A stretch of 64,000 nt of DNA from Zunongwangia endophytica (GCF_030409505.1 NZ_JAUFPZ010000002.1:2115501-2179500); one strand, 5' to 3'; positions 1 to 8,320 are shown, numbered from the stretch's first letter. Translations and numbers: made by a program. Notes: generated from the letters alone by a model not told the origin.

Positions 1-1
1 A

Positions 2-70
2 GTAGATTGTTTTGCTTACCTCTGGATGAAGAAGAAATATATTAACTACAATGTAGCGAAAAAAGGATGA
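2..70 (+). CDS. C-terminal end of an upstream gene, probably a glycosyltransferase (partial)
   Basis: An open frame enters from the left edge and ends at the TGA at 68-70, giving only about 22 residues. These are hydrophobic and then basic (a YLWMKKKYINYNVAKKG ending). The stop overlaps the start of the next gene in an ATGA arrangement, the usual sign of translational coupling. Family 2 glycosyltransferases of the dolichyl-phosphate mannose synthase type commonly sit directly before LAB_N-domain and GT39/ArnT-like genes, so that is the likely identity. It is inferred from context, because the fragment is too short to show a domain. Confidence 0.45.
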   Translation, partial: VDCFAYLWMKKKYINYNVAKKG

Positions 71-705
71 ATCCCTGGCTTATATATAGTGTAGGTTTTA
101 TTGCTCAAATTCTTTTTTCTGGACGTTTATTGTTGCAATGGATCCTTTCTGAAAAACATCAAAAAGTCTTGAGTCCGAGTATTTTCTGGAAGTTGAGTTT
201 AATAGCGTCTTTTCTGCTCTTTATTTATGGCGATTTACAGGATGATTTCTCGATCATGTTTGGACAGGCTATTACCTACTATATCTATATTAGAAATTTA
301 CAGCTGCAAGGAGAATGGGATAAAATCAAACGCATATTTCAGTTACTCATATATTTATTTCCTGCTTTTATACTACTTTACAATTACAATAATGGAACAT
401 TAGATTTGCAACGTTTCTTTGGTAACGAAAGCATTCCTTTCTGGCTGGTGATATTAGGTACGATTGCTCAAATTATTTTTAATCTTCGGTTTCTATATCA
501 ATGGATCTATTCTGAAAGAAAAAAGGAAAGTGTCCTCCCATTGGGATTTTGGATATTAAGCCTTATTGGCGCCAGTTTAATTTTAGTTTACGCCATTATT
601 AGAAAAGATCCCGTTTTATTTACAGGACATATTTTTGGAAGTATAGTTTATGTAAGAAATATTATCTTAAATCAAAAAACTAAACAACAATTAAATGAAG
701 CTTAA
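67..705 (+). CDS. Lipid-A-disaccharide synthase N-terminal-like (LAB_N) membrane protein, two repeats
   Basis: The 212-residue protein is built of two homologous halves (about residues 3-80 and 125-205). Each has a hydrophobic helix, an FxxRxxxQWxxSE motif (SGRLLLQWILSE and NLRFLYQWIYSE), an FW/GFW turn and a final G(Q/H)xxxxxxYxRN motif. This is the LAB_N fold, which occurs as a stand-alone integral membrane protein near lipid-linked sugar transferases. The exact reaction of stand-alone LAB_N proteins is not well established; a role in transfer or flipping of undecaprenyl-phosphate sugars or lipid A decoration is inferred. The start overlaps the upstream stop (ATGA) and the 3' end overlaps the next gene by 11 bases, so the three form one operon. 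Confidence 0.8.
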   Translation: MNPWLIYSVGFIAQILFSGRLLLQWILSEKHQKVLSPSIFWKLSLIASFLLFIYGDLQDDFSIMFGQAITYYIYIRNLQLQGEWDKIKRIFQLLIYLFPAFILLYNYNNGTLDLQRFFGNESIPFWLVILGTIAQIIFNLRFLYQWIYSERKKESVLPLGFWILSLIGASLILVYAIIRKDPVLFTGHIFGSIVYVRNIILNQKTKQQLNEA

Positions 706-2317
706 ATTTCATAGATATTTGCTTGCCCTAATTTGTGTTTGCATCCTCATATTTTTCTTTAATCTGGATGCTATCTACATAAATATTATGGAAGCTCGAA
801 ATTTTGGTTCGGCTAGAGAGATGTTAACTTTAGATCATTGGTTGCTTACCACTTTAAACGATATTCCTAGATACGAAAAACCTCCTTTACCTACCTGGTT
901 AACTGCAATTTCGGCTAAAATATTTGGCATTGAGCGTTTATGGGCTTTACGCATGCCAGCTGCCTGCGCAGCAACTTTGCTTACAGTTTCTTTATACAAA
1001 TTTTCAGAATTAATAAATATTACAAGGAAACAAGCATTTATAGCAGCACTTGTTGCAGTTACTTCTTTTTATATCATCTTTTCTGGTAGAAATGGACAAT
1101 GGGACATTTTTACTCATTCATTTATGATGGTATCTATTTACTTTTTGTTCCAATTATTTAATGATGATAAAAAGTTATGGCACAACACATTGTTGGGAGG
1201 AATCTTCTTTGGATTTTCTATACTAAGTAAAGGTCCAGTGTCTTTTTATACGCTATTCTTACCTTTTGTAATTGCTTATACTATAGTTTATAAACTTCAC
1301 CATTCTAAAAGAAAATGGCCTGCTCTGATCGTGTTTTTAATTCTTGGTTTATCAGTTGGATTATGGTGGTTTGCTTATGTAAGAATAGCAGACCCCATTG
1401 CATTTTTAGATATCGCTAAAGACGAAGCAGCTAACTGGGGCAATTACAATACAAGGCCGTTTTATTATTATTGGAGCTTCTTTACACAAAGTGGCATCTG
1501 GACAATTCCGTCTTTCGTTGCGTTACTTTACCCTTACTTAAAAAATAAAGTTAGCAATAAAAAAGCATACCAATTTGCTATTCTATGGACACTTATTTCA
1601 GTAATACTTCTTTCAATCATCCCCGAGAAAAAGTCTAGATATCTCCTACCGGTGCTGATTCCTATGGCACTAAATACCTCATTTTACATAGAATATTTAT
1701 TCAGAAATTATTCAATTTCAAAGCTGAAAGAGAAATGGATTGTTCATTTTAATTTTGGGCTCATCGCGATTTTAGGTATTACTTTTCCTATCGTTGCTCC
1801 ATTTTTTTTAAAACTTAGCGGAATTTATTATTTATGGTACATTCTAACATCTATTGCCTTAGCAGGTATTGGGTTTGGAATATTCTACTTCTTCAAAAAG
1901 AAAAAAATTGCAAAGATTTTTTATCTCACTATAAGCTTTATCTGTATAACCATAATTTTTGGTTTTCCACTCGTGGATACTCTTATTAATAATCCTAATT
2001 ACAAGGCATTTTCTGAATTAAGAAAGCTATCCGAAAAACAGCAATTTGAAGTTTACGAATACAAGTCTTTTAGTCCGGAAATTATTTGGAATTATGGTGA
2101 GCCGATTCCCATATTAAAAGATAATGCTAGTTTCTCTTTGCCGAAAGAGAAAATTTTTGGCTTACTAATACCGCCAAATGACACTATCACTTCAGAAATG
2201 TTTTCTAAGTATTCTATCGAAAAAGTTGATCGGTATGACTTAAATCAAGTAAATCCGAACAAATCTGGATATAAAGATCGCTTGATTCGCGATTTTTATT
2301 TACTCAAAAAAGAGTAA
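695..2317 (+). CDS. ArnT-like GT-C glycosyltransferase (family 39/83 type)
   Basis: A 540-residue integral membrane protein with about ten to twelve hydrophobic segments and a soluble C-terminal tail (about residues 440-540). Near residues 33-70 it carries the loop typical of ArnT/PMT-type enzymes: EARNFGSAREM, then LNDIPRYEKPPLPTWL. Such proteins transfer a sugar from a polyprenyl-phosphate donor on the periplasmic face, often to lipid A or to protein. The first acidic residue of the usual DE pair is replaced by Met-Glu (E33 remains). It overlaps the LAB_N gene by 11 bases, suggesting that the two act on the same lipid-linked substrate. The acceptor cannot be read from the sequence. Confidence 0.82.
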   Translation: MKLKFHRYLLALICVCILIFFFNLDAIYINIMEARNFGSAREMLTLDHWLLTTLNDIPRYEKPPLPTWLTAISAKIFGIERLWALRMPAACAATLLTVSLYKFSELINITRKQAFIAALVAVTSFYIIFSGRNGQWDIFTHSFMMVSIYFLFQLFNDDKKLWHNTLLGGIFFGFSILSKGPVSFYTLFLPFVIAYTIVYKLHHSKRKWPALIVFLILGLSVGLWWFAYVRIADPIAFLDIAKDEAANWGNYNTRPFYYYWSFFTQSGIWTIPSFVALLYPYLKNKVSNKKAYQFAILWTLISVILLSIIPEKKSRYLLPVLIPMALNTSFYIEYLFRNYSISKLKEKWIVHFNFGLIAILGITFPIVAPFFLKLSGIYYLWYILTSIALAGIGFGIFYFFKKKKIAKIFYLTISFICITIIFGFPLVDTLINNPNYKAFSELRKLSEKQQFEVYEYKSFSPEIIWNYGEPIPILKDNASFSLPKEKIFGLLIPPNDTITSEMFSKYSIEKVDRYDLNQVNPNKSGYKDRLIRDFYLLKKE

Positions 2318-2432
2318 TAACAATAGAATAAACATCTAAGCAACTCTTCCATTCTTTTCAGAAAATATTTAAATTAAGTATGTAACATTTAGCGCAAAAA
2401 GTATCTAAAGGATAAATCTTAAATCTTTTCTT

Positions 2433-3278
2433 ATGAAAAATTTCATTTTATTCCTTAGTTTTTGTTCACTGCTTTTTACAAACCATACATTTAGTCAAAG
2501 CAGTTTTGAAGTTACAAAGTATGGCAGCGGCGAGCCGATTTTACTTCTTCCCGGTTTCACAAGTACATCTGAAGTTTATAAGACTTTAATCGAAGACCTT
2601 TCTAAAAATCACGAAATACACGCATTCACTTTTGCAGGTTTCGGCGATGTTGCTCCTATCCCTACTCCATGGCTTAAAACAATCAAAGAGGATATCGAAA
2701 CTTACGTTATTAAAAATAAGCTTAAAAATCCGGTAATAATAGGTCACAGTATGGGTGGAACTTTAGGATTGTGGTTGACTTCAGAAAACGCAAACTTTAA
2801 AAAATTGATCTTAATAGACGCTTTACCTGCCATGGGTGCCCTAATGTTGCCAAATTATAATAGTGATGCCATAGCATATGAAAATCCATATAATGAGCTT
2901 TTATTAAAAATGGATACTTCGGAATTTAAAAATATGGCTATACAAATGGCTATTGGGATGAGCACAAATCCTGAAGACCAAGAGTTGATTACTAAAGATT
3001 TTATGAAGGCTGATCGCAAAACCTATGTTTATGGGTATACTGATCTTCTGAAATTAGATTTACGCCAGAAATTATCTAATATTGATATTCCGGTTTATAT
3101 TCTTGCTGCAGACCTTCCTTATGGAAAAGAAACAGCTGAAAAAAATTATAAAAACCAGTACGAAAACCTGAAAAGCTACGAACTTATTTTTGCTAAAAAT
3201 TCAAAGCATTTTATAATGTATGACCAGCCAGAATGGTTAAAAGATGAAATTAATATCGCCTTAAGTATCGATGAATAA
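2433..3278 (+). CDS. Exported alpha/beta hydrolase
   Basis: 281 residues with a signal peptide (about 1-21, ending FSQS), so it probably acts in the periplasm. The alpha/beta hydrolase core shows the nucleophile elbow GHSMGG (Ser106), an oxyanion-hole region at LPGFTST (about 39-45), a probable acid Asp227 and a catalytic His259 (NSKHF). The substrate is unknown; esters or lactones are typical. The gene ends 8 bases inside the following sigma factor gene, so hydrolase, sigma factor and membrane protein form an overlapping three-gene cassette. A hydrolase used in signalling or under the control of the sigma factor is possible but unproven. Confidence 0.85.
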   Translation: MKNFILFLSFCSLLFTNHTFSQSSFEVTKYGSGEPILLLPGFTSTSEVYKTLIEDLSKNHEIHAFTFAGFGDVAPIPTPWLKTIKEDIETYVIKNKLKNPVIIGHSMGGTLGLWLTSENANFKKLILIDALPAMGALMLPNYNSDAIAYENPYNELLLKMDTSEFKNMAIQMAIGMSTNPEDQELITKDFMKADRKTYVYGYTDLLKLDLRQKLSNIDIPVYILAADLPYGKETAEKNYKNQYENLKSYELIFAKNSKHFIMYDQPEWLKDEINIALSIDE

Positions 3279-3750
3279 GAAAATCATATTCGAGAAAACA
3301 TATACCACAAATTACCCAAAAGTTTTTCGTCTTTGTTTAGGGTATCTAGGTGGCGACGAAGATTTATCTAAAGATTTAGCGCAAGAAATTTTTATAAAAG
3401 TGTGGCAATATTTAGATGATTTTAGAGGTGAAGCTTCCACTTCTACCTGGATTTATAGAATTACCGTAAATACGTGTTTACAGGAATTACGGAAGAAAAA
3501 GACCAAACCGCTAAAAATAGAAATTGCCGGCGACAATCCCATAGAGCAATCAGAAACCGAAACTCAATTTTCCAGTATGTATCGTTGCATCGATCAGCTT
3601 TCAGCAGAAAATAAATCGATCATATTATTAGAACTTGAAGGTTTGCCGCAAAAAGAAATTGCCAGGGTGATTGGAATCAATCATGCTTCAGTAAGAACAA
3701 GAATTCACCGAATTAAAGATCAACTTTCAAAATGTGTAAAAAATGAATGA
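3271..3750 (+). CDS. ECF-type RNA polymerase sigma factor
   Basis: 159 residues, the usual length for extracytoplasmic-function sigma factors. Region 2 (about residues 10-75) contains DLAQEIFIKVW and a DFRGEASTSTWIYRITVN segment, the normal -10 recognition/melting region. Region 4 (about 105-155) contains the helix-turn-helix LPQKEIARVIGINHASVRTRIHR, which would contact the -35 element. The start overlaps the hydrolase stop and the end overlaps the next membrane protein by 8 bases, so translation is coupled. In such pairs the downstream membrane protein usually acts as, or with, the anti-sigma factor. Confidence 0.92.
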   Translation: MNKKIIFEKTYTTNYPKVFRLCLGYLGGDEDLSKDLAQEIFIKVWQYLDDFRGEASTSTWIYRITVNTCLQELRKKKTKPLKIEIAGDNPIEQSETETQFSSMYRCIDQLSAENKSIILLELEGLPQKEIARVIGINHASVRTRIHRIKDQLSKCVKNE

Positions 3751-4303
3751 TTTTGAAAAAATAAAGAATGAATGGCTGCTAAAAGAAACACCAGCACCAC
3801 AAAACAATTCCGAAGAAATTATAAAAAAATCGAATTATATAAATCGTAAACAAAAAATAACAAAGTTAGTTTTAGGTATCACGATTATCATTTTGATTGG
3901 TTTTTTCTTCTATATCTCAGCTTATAAATATTCCCAGACATTTTTAGGTTTGGGAGTAATGCTTGCATGTCTTAGTATTCGAATGGGTGTTGAATATGCG
4001 AGTGGTATTCAAAAAGAAAATTTTGTTAGTTATCAAAGTATGAAAGCATTCGATAACCAATTGCTGCGCTATTACAAATCCAGAAAAAAAATTCATTATA
4101 TCTGGACGCCAATTTTATTTGGGATATATGTTATTGGATTCTTATTGCTGCTGCCCGGTTTTAAACAAAATCTTTCTTCGGGATTCTATACTTATATTAT
4201 AGTTTCAGCTGTGTTAACATTCGTAGCGCTCCTATTTCTAATTGCTTTTCAGATTAAAAAAGAACTGACAATTATCAAGAATTTAGAGCAAATACAGTTT
4301 TAA
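3743..4303 (+). CDS. Four-helix membrane protein, possible anti-sigma factor
   Basis: 186 residues: a soluble N-terminal stretch of about 38 residues, then four predicted membrane helices (about 41-60, 64-80, 118-138 and 146-170) and a short cytosolic tail. The first residues (MNDFEKIKNEWLLKE) look like the short acidic N-terminus of Bacteroidota proteins encoded directly after ECF sigma factors. It overlaps the sigma factor gene by 8 bases. No zinc-binding anti-sigma motif (HxxxCxxC) is present, so the anti-sigma role rests on position and topology only. A bidirectional terminator follows. Confidence 0.6.
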   Translation: MNDFEKIKNEWLLKETPAPQNNSEEIIKKSNYINRKQKITKLVLGITIIILIGFFFYISAYKYSQTFLGLGVMLACLSIRMGVEYASGIQKENFVSYQSMKAFDNQLLRYYKSRKKIHYIWTPILFGIYVIGFLLLLPGFKQNLSSGFYTYIIVSAVLTFVALLFLIAFQIKKELTIIKNLEQIQF

Positions 4304-4362
4304 AAAGTAGATTAAAAAAATAATATAAAAAGTGGAATGGACTTCTAAAAAAGGCATGAAGT

Positions 4363-4395
4363 AAAAAAGCCTCTCCAATTTGGAGAGGCTTTTTG
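4363..4395. terminator. Bidirectional intrinsic terminator
   Basis: A perfect 11-base inverted repeat (AGCCTCTCCAA / TTGGAGAGGCT, 4368-4390, one-base centre) is flanked by six As on the left and by Ts on the right. It can therefore end transcription both of the sigma factor operon (+) and of the small histone-like gene (-) that converge here. Confidence 0.85.
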
Positions 4396-4397
4396 TT

Positions 4398-4574
4398 TTA
4401 TTGTTTAGAAGCTGCGATAGATTCTTTACGGAATTCTTTAAGTAGCTTTTCTAAAGCTAGAGAAGTTTTTCTAGCACGAGTTCCGGCTGCTTTGTTTCCA
4501 GTTTCTAACTGAGCTTCAGCATCAGCTTTAAAAGATTCGAATGTCTCATTGATATTTTCTACCAACTTTTCCAT
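4398..4574 (-). CDS. Small histone H1-like protein
   Basis: A short gene of 58 codons: ATG at 4574-4572, TAA at 4400-4398. The product begins MEKLVENINETFESFKADAE and continues with a Lys/Arg/Ala-rich half (NKAAGTRARKTSLALEKLLK, then EFRKESIAASKQ). Proteins of this length and pattern are annotated as histone H1-like in Flavobacteriia. The alternating basic and alanine residues suggest a helical nucleic-acid-binding protein; DNA compaction is inferred rather than shown. It is followed by the shared terminator. Confidence 0.75.
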   Translation of the reverse strand: MEKLVENINETFESFKADAEAQLETGNKAAGTRARKTSLALEKLLKEFRKESIAASKQ

Positions 4575-4701
4575 GTTATAATATTTATAAGATTAATTAG
4601 ACAGGCGAAAATAAAATAATATTCGATTTTTACAGGCTTTTCTTTCAAAATTCCCCGTTAGAAAGCCCAATTTTAGCATATTATTAGAACTGCTAATAAA
4701 A

Positions 4702-5918
4702 TTAGATTGAAATGTCCCATTGAATTCGGAATCTCAACTCATCTTTTGTTCCCAAATCTTCAGTGATCAGATCAAATTCTGATATCTCCATAGTGAGTTT
4801 ATTACGATGCCCTTTAAAAAACCAGTTGAAGGCTAAGGTCATTTCATCTAAATTAGATTCCGCTTGCGTATTCGGAGTATAATTGGCGTACCGTGCAGCT
4901 ATTTCTAAAGGTTTTGGCCACCAGCTAAAAGTTTGATGCACCAAATAACCAGCTTGCAGATAGTAACCGCTCAAATTCGTTTCTCTCAAATTTATGCGAT
5001 CTTCGATTTTTTTCCAATGAATTTCTGATTGCCAACTGAAACCCTGATAAACCAATGCGGTTTCGATATTGGCTTGTTTAAGATGGTACTGCCCCGGGTT
5101 TTGCCCCTCGTAACCTTCTAAAAATCCCCGCCAGATGAAGAAAATCTGGTATGCTGACTCCTATTAGTAGATCCAGCCACAGCGATTATCGCTCCCGGTT
5201 TCTTATGAATGCTTAAATCACTACTTCTAAAACCAATATTTTCTCCAAAAATGTTCCATTGCAAACGACCAAAATACATTAGATCCTTGCTATCATTTTC
5301 TGTAGCGCCACGACCGGCACCAGTAAAAACACCCAGCCAGTAATTAAAATCGAGCGATCCCGATCTTCTTAATCTTCCATAAAGTTCTATTCCCTGTTGC
5401 CTATCTACGGTAAAAGCTTTATTTAAAATAGAACGATCTACAGTTTGTTGCGCTCCACTACTTATACGACGTTCTCTACTATATTCTACCTTAAACTGAC
5501 CAATTTTAAAATTCAAGAATTCCCAGGGCTCGATCATTAATCTATAATCTAACAAATTCGATTGCCCTAAATCGTATTCCCAGTAATACTTTAGCCAGGG
5601 TTTATAAGCATGCCCACCTACTTTAATACGCGAGCGATTTATTTTGAATACATTTCCGCTATTTTCACTAAAGTCGTTGAAAGAAAGAGGATCGTTATCC
5701 CCGGGTGTTGCAAATCGAAACTGTAATCTACTTTGAATCTGAAGTGAATATTGATTGTCTCTCGATCTAAATTCGAATCCGTTCGCTCCATATTGAAACT
5801 GCCAATCCTGCAAAACATCCTCAGAATTCTCCTCATTGGTTTGGGAAAAAGAGACACTCGCATTTAAGCAAACAGCAATTATTATAAGAAACCTCAGAAA
5901 AGGAAAACCACACTTCAT
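4702..5918 (-). pseudogene. Phosphate-selective porin O/P-type outer membrane protein, frameshifted
   Basis: The first part (5918-5118) encodes a signal peptide (cleavage near SFSQ) and the start of an OprO/OprP-type barrel, including the YWEYDLGQSNLLDYRLMIEP and GQFKVEYSRERRISSG segments of this family. It stops early at TAG after SSSGGDF. The other frame continues at once (LEGYEGQNPGQYHLKQ) and runs on to 4702. Adding one T to the T5 run (A5 at 5120-5124 on the + strand) restores a single 405-residue frame of normal family length. No other damage is seen, so this is a recent mutation, a phase-variable tract or a sequencing error. If intact, it would be an outer membrane channel for anions such as phosphate or polyphosphate. 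Confidence 0.8.
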
Positions 5919-6027
5919 AAGTCACAATAGTATGGTTTCAAAAATAGAAATAATTAATCTCTTAACATTGAATTAGCCTTAAAGAAACATTTAATTTACA
6001 TTTAAACAGAAATAAAGAATCTAAATA

Positions 6028-6882
6028 TCAGCTAATTAAAGTGTTTTCATGCTGAATAACGTGACTTTTTACACTCGCCTGAAACTCCTGCGGCGTCATC
6101 CCTGAATGTTGTTTAAAAAACCTACTGAAGTAAGATCGATCTTTAAATTTCAGGTTAAATGAAATCTCTTTAATCGTATTTTCACTATGTATAATTTGTC
6201 GTTTTGCTTCTAGAATTAGTCGGTCATGAATTAGCTGAAGTCCGGTTTTTTCTAATTTCTCTTTAAGAATCTGGTTTAATCGCTTAGCGCTTATTCCTAA
6301 TTTTTCAGCATAAAAAGAAGTATCTCGCTCTTCTAAATAATTAGATTCCAGCAGCAGCATAAACTCATAAATGCGCTTTTCGTTAATATCATGTTGAGTA
6401 AAATGCTCATCTTTTAACTGAATTAATTGCAACAAAAACACTTTCAAAAGTGCTTTCATCATAATTAGATTCATCTCATCCTTTTGATATTCTTCAGATA
6501 GTAAATTATAAACTGAATTTAAGCCTTTAGAACTTTGCTCGGTTACCTGCAAACATGAAAATTCGCCCTGAATATTGAACATTCTGAAAACGTCTAATAA
6601 AAATTCCTTCAGATCATCTTCCAGCAGTTCTCTTTTAAAAGACAATAGCACTCCTTTTTTTCCTGCTTTATTCAGTTGATGCACCCGGTATGGCGGGATT
6701 AAATAAATCCAGTCTCCCTGCACGGTCTGAAATGAATGTTGAGGAACATGCAAAGCTTTCTCATCTTTAAGCCATACAATTTCAAAAAATTCTCTTCTCC
6801 CGGGATCATCCAAATAAGAGGCAGGACAATCAATCAAATCTCGTATATATAAAACCTTATCACTTAGCATATTCAAAATCAT
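6028..6882 (-). CDS. AraC-family transcriptional regulator, divergent from hxlBA
   Basis: 284 residues. The N-terminal half (about 1-160) is a cupin-like sensor region (FFEIVWLKDEKALHVPQHSF, then WIYLIPPYRVHQL). The C-terminal 100 residues carry the paired helix-turn-helix of AraC/XylS proteins, ending in the signature FKDRSYFSRFFKQHSGMTPQEF. It is transcribed away from hxlB, with about 180 bases between the two starts that contain inverted and direct repeats. The likely role is control of the formaldehyde-fixing operon. The inducer is not visible. Start chosen: ATG at 6882; a second ATG lies a few codons downstream. Confidence 0.88.
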   Translation of the reverse strand: MILNMLSDKVLYIRDLIDCPASYLDDPGRREFFEIVWLKDEKALHVPQHSFQTVQGDWIYLIPPYRVHQLNKAGKKGVLLSFKRELLEDDLKEFLLDVFRMFNIQGEFSCLQVTEQSSKGLNSVYNLLSEEYQKDEMNLIMMKALLKVFLLQLIQLKDEHFTQHDINEKRIYEFMLLLESNYLEERDTSFYAEKLGISAKRLNQILKEKLEKTGLQLIHDRLILEAKRQIIHSENTIKEISFNLKFKDRSYFSRFFKQHSGMTPQEFQASVKSHVIQHENTLIS

Positions 6883-6913
6883 TAAAGATTGGAAAAAATG
6901 GCTTTTCCAAAAA

Positions 6914-6986
6914 GTACCACAAAACTAGCTAATTTTACCCAACAAAAATCACAATCTGGCAAATTGTACCACATATCTGCCAGATT
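6914..6986. promoter_or_regulatory. Candidate operator region between the AraC gene and hxlB
   Basis: Two signals lie in the divergent spacer. A direct repeat GTACCACA occurs at 6914-6921 and 6966-6973, exactly 52 bases (about five helical turns) apart. A perfect 9-base inverted repeat AATCTGGCA / TGCCAGATT lies at 6953-6961 and 6978-6986 and encloses the second copy. AraC proteins typically bind pairs of direct half-sites on one face of the helix, so the direct repeat is the better candidate for the neighbouring regulator. No binding data exist here. Confidence 0.45.
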
Positions 6987-7014
6987 TTATACCAATTTGA
7001 TCTCTAGCGTGACT

Positions 7015-7022
7015 TAATTTTG
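7015..7022 (+). promoter_or_regulatory. Bacteroidota -7 promoter element for hxlBA
   Basis: TAATTTTG matches the Bacteroidota -7 consensus TAnnTTTG. A TTTG lies at 6996-6999, but its spacing of 15 bases is shorter than the usual 19-21 to the -33 element, so the upstream half is doubtful. Transcription would start near 7029, after the possible TTG start codon at 7020 and before the ATG at 7062. This favours the ATG as the real start of hxlB. Confidence 0.5.
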
Positions 7023-7061
7023 TACCTCCTAAAACAGGGAGATAATTTAAAGACGATTATT

Positions 7062-7646
7062 ATGGACAATAACAATCAGGATAACCACAATACTAGCATT
7101 CAAAATGCTTACGAGATCATTATTAATGAACATGTAAATCTTTATCACTCTTTAAATTTAGACAGCCTTAAGGCGATAGAAAATCCAATTAAAAATGCTA
7201 AAAAGATATTTTTAACTGGCGCGGGTAGAACTGGCTTTATGGTACAGGCAGCAACGATGCGTTTAATGCATTTGGGGTATAAAGTTTTTGTCGTTGGTGA
7301 AACTACCACTCCGGCTATCACTAAAGAGGATCTTTTAATTGCGGTATCTGGCTCGGGGACGACAAAATCTATATTAAATGCTGCTGAAACTGCTAAGAAA
7401 AACGAAGCAGATTTGGTATGCTTTACAACAGATAACTCTTCTCCATTAGCAGAATTAGCAGATCACACAATAGTAATCCCGGCAGCGGGAAAACAAGAGC
7501 ATGGCAATTCTATTTCTCAGCAATACGCAGGAAGCCTTTTTGAGCAATCGTTTTTATTGATTTTCGATGCTCTTATCCACTATTTATGGAAGCAATCTGA
7601 TAGCAGCGCAGAGAAATTGTGGGAGATGCATGCGAATATGGAATAG
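7062..7646 (+). CDS. hxlB: 6-phospho-3-hexuloisomerase
   Basis: A SIS-domain sugar-phosphate isomerase of 194 residues from the ATG. It converts hexulose-6-phosphate (3-keto form) to fructose 6-phosphate, the second step of formaldehyde fixation in the ribulose monophosphate pathway. Visible features are the phosphate-binding GAGRTGF loop, the VSGSGTT motif, the SPLAELADHTIVIPA segment and the closing EQSFLLIFDALIHYL helix, all typical of PHI. The frame can be extended to a TTG at 7020, but that codon lies inside the promoter element. The downstream partner hxlA begins 47 bases later on the same strand. Confidence 0.9.
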   Translation: MDNNNQDNHNTSIQNAYEIIINEHVNLYHSLNLDSLKAIENPIKNAKKIFLTGAGRTGFMVQAATMRLMHLGYKVFVVGETTTPAITKEDLLIAVSGSGTTKSILNAAETAKKNEADLVCFTTDNSSPLAELADHTIVIPAAGKQEHGNSISQQYAGSLFEQSFLLIFDALIHYLWKQSDSSAEKLWEMHANME

Positions 7647-7693
7647 ATCAAAAAGTAAAGAAAGAGAAGAATATAAATTAAACATAGAGGATT

Positions 7694-8320
7694 ATGACTA
7701 AATTACAAGTAGCAATCGACCTACTAAACACAGAAGATGCAATAGCTTTAGCTACAAAAGTAGCTCCTTATATCGATATTATTGAATTAGGAACACCACT
7801 TATTAAAAGTGAAGGTGTACGTGCAATTACTGCAATGAAAGAAGCATTTCCAGACAAAATGGTTTTTGCTGATTTTAAAACTGCAGATGCTGGTGGATTA
7901 GAAGCTGAAATGGCTTTTAAAGCAGGAGCAGATTATATCACTATCTTAGGATCTATTGATGATGCTACTATCATTGGTGCTGTTGAAGCTGCTACAAAAT
8001 ACGATAGAGCGGTAGTTGTTGATACTATTGGTGTTAAAGATCGTGTACAACGTGCGCAAGAAGTAAGCAAACTAGGTGTAGAATTTGTAGAATTACACGC
8101 AGGTTTAGATGAGCAAGCAAAACCAGGATACTCTATTGATGTTCTTGTAGAAGAAGCTTCTAGAGCTGGTGTGCCAGTATCTATCGCAGGTGGTGTTAAC
8201 ATCGATAGCATTAAAAAGGTTAAAGAATCTGGAGCAGTTGTTGCCGTAGCCGGTGGCGCTATTTATGGTGCTGAAGATCCAGCAGCAGCAGCTAAAGCAT
8301 TGAAAGAAGCTTTAAACTAG
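7694..8320 (+). CDS. hxlA: 3-hexulose-6-phosphate synthase
   Basis: 208 residues, full length for HPS of the orotidine-monophosphate decarboxylase superfamily. It condenses formaldehyde with ribulose 5-phosphate to give hexulose 6-phosphate. The DxKxxD metal/catalytic motif is present as D60-F-K62-T-A-D65. Also visible are ELGTPLIKSEG (about 31-41), the VEFVELHAGLDEQA segment and the C-terminal phosphate-binding VSIAGGVN and VAVAGGAIYGA loops. It forms an operon with hxlB, ended by a strong terminator. The codon use is noticeably regular, as in well-expressed genes. In a sugar-degrading flavobacterium its likely job is formaldehyde detoxification rather than growth on methanol. Confidence 0.93.
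   Translation: MTKLQVAIDLLNTEDAIALATKVAPYIDIIELGTPLIKSEGVRAITAMKEAFPDKMVFADFKTADAGGLEAEMAFKAGADYITILGSIDDATIIGAVEAATKYDRAVVVDTIGVKDRVQRAQEVSKLGVEFVELHAGLDEQAKPGYSIDVLVEEASRAGVPVSIAGGVNIDSIKKVKESGAVVAVAGGAIYGAEDPAAAAKALKEALN

Noticed and set aside
5639..5863. 74-codon frame overlapping the porin
   Set aside because: Alternative frame of the porin coding sequence; no separate signals.
7020..7061. TTG start extending hxlB by 14 codons
   Set aside because: The TTG lies inside the TAATTTTG promoter element and the added residues do not belong to the PHI family; the ATG at 7062 is preferred.
7933..8211. 92-codon minus-strand frame inside hxlA
   Set aside because: Shadow of the strongly coding hxlA gene; Ser/Thr-rich low-complexity translation without family features.
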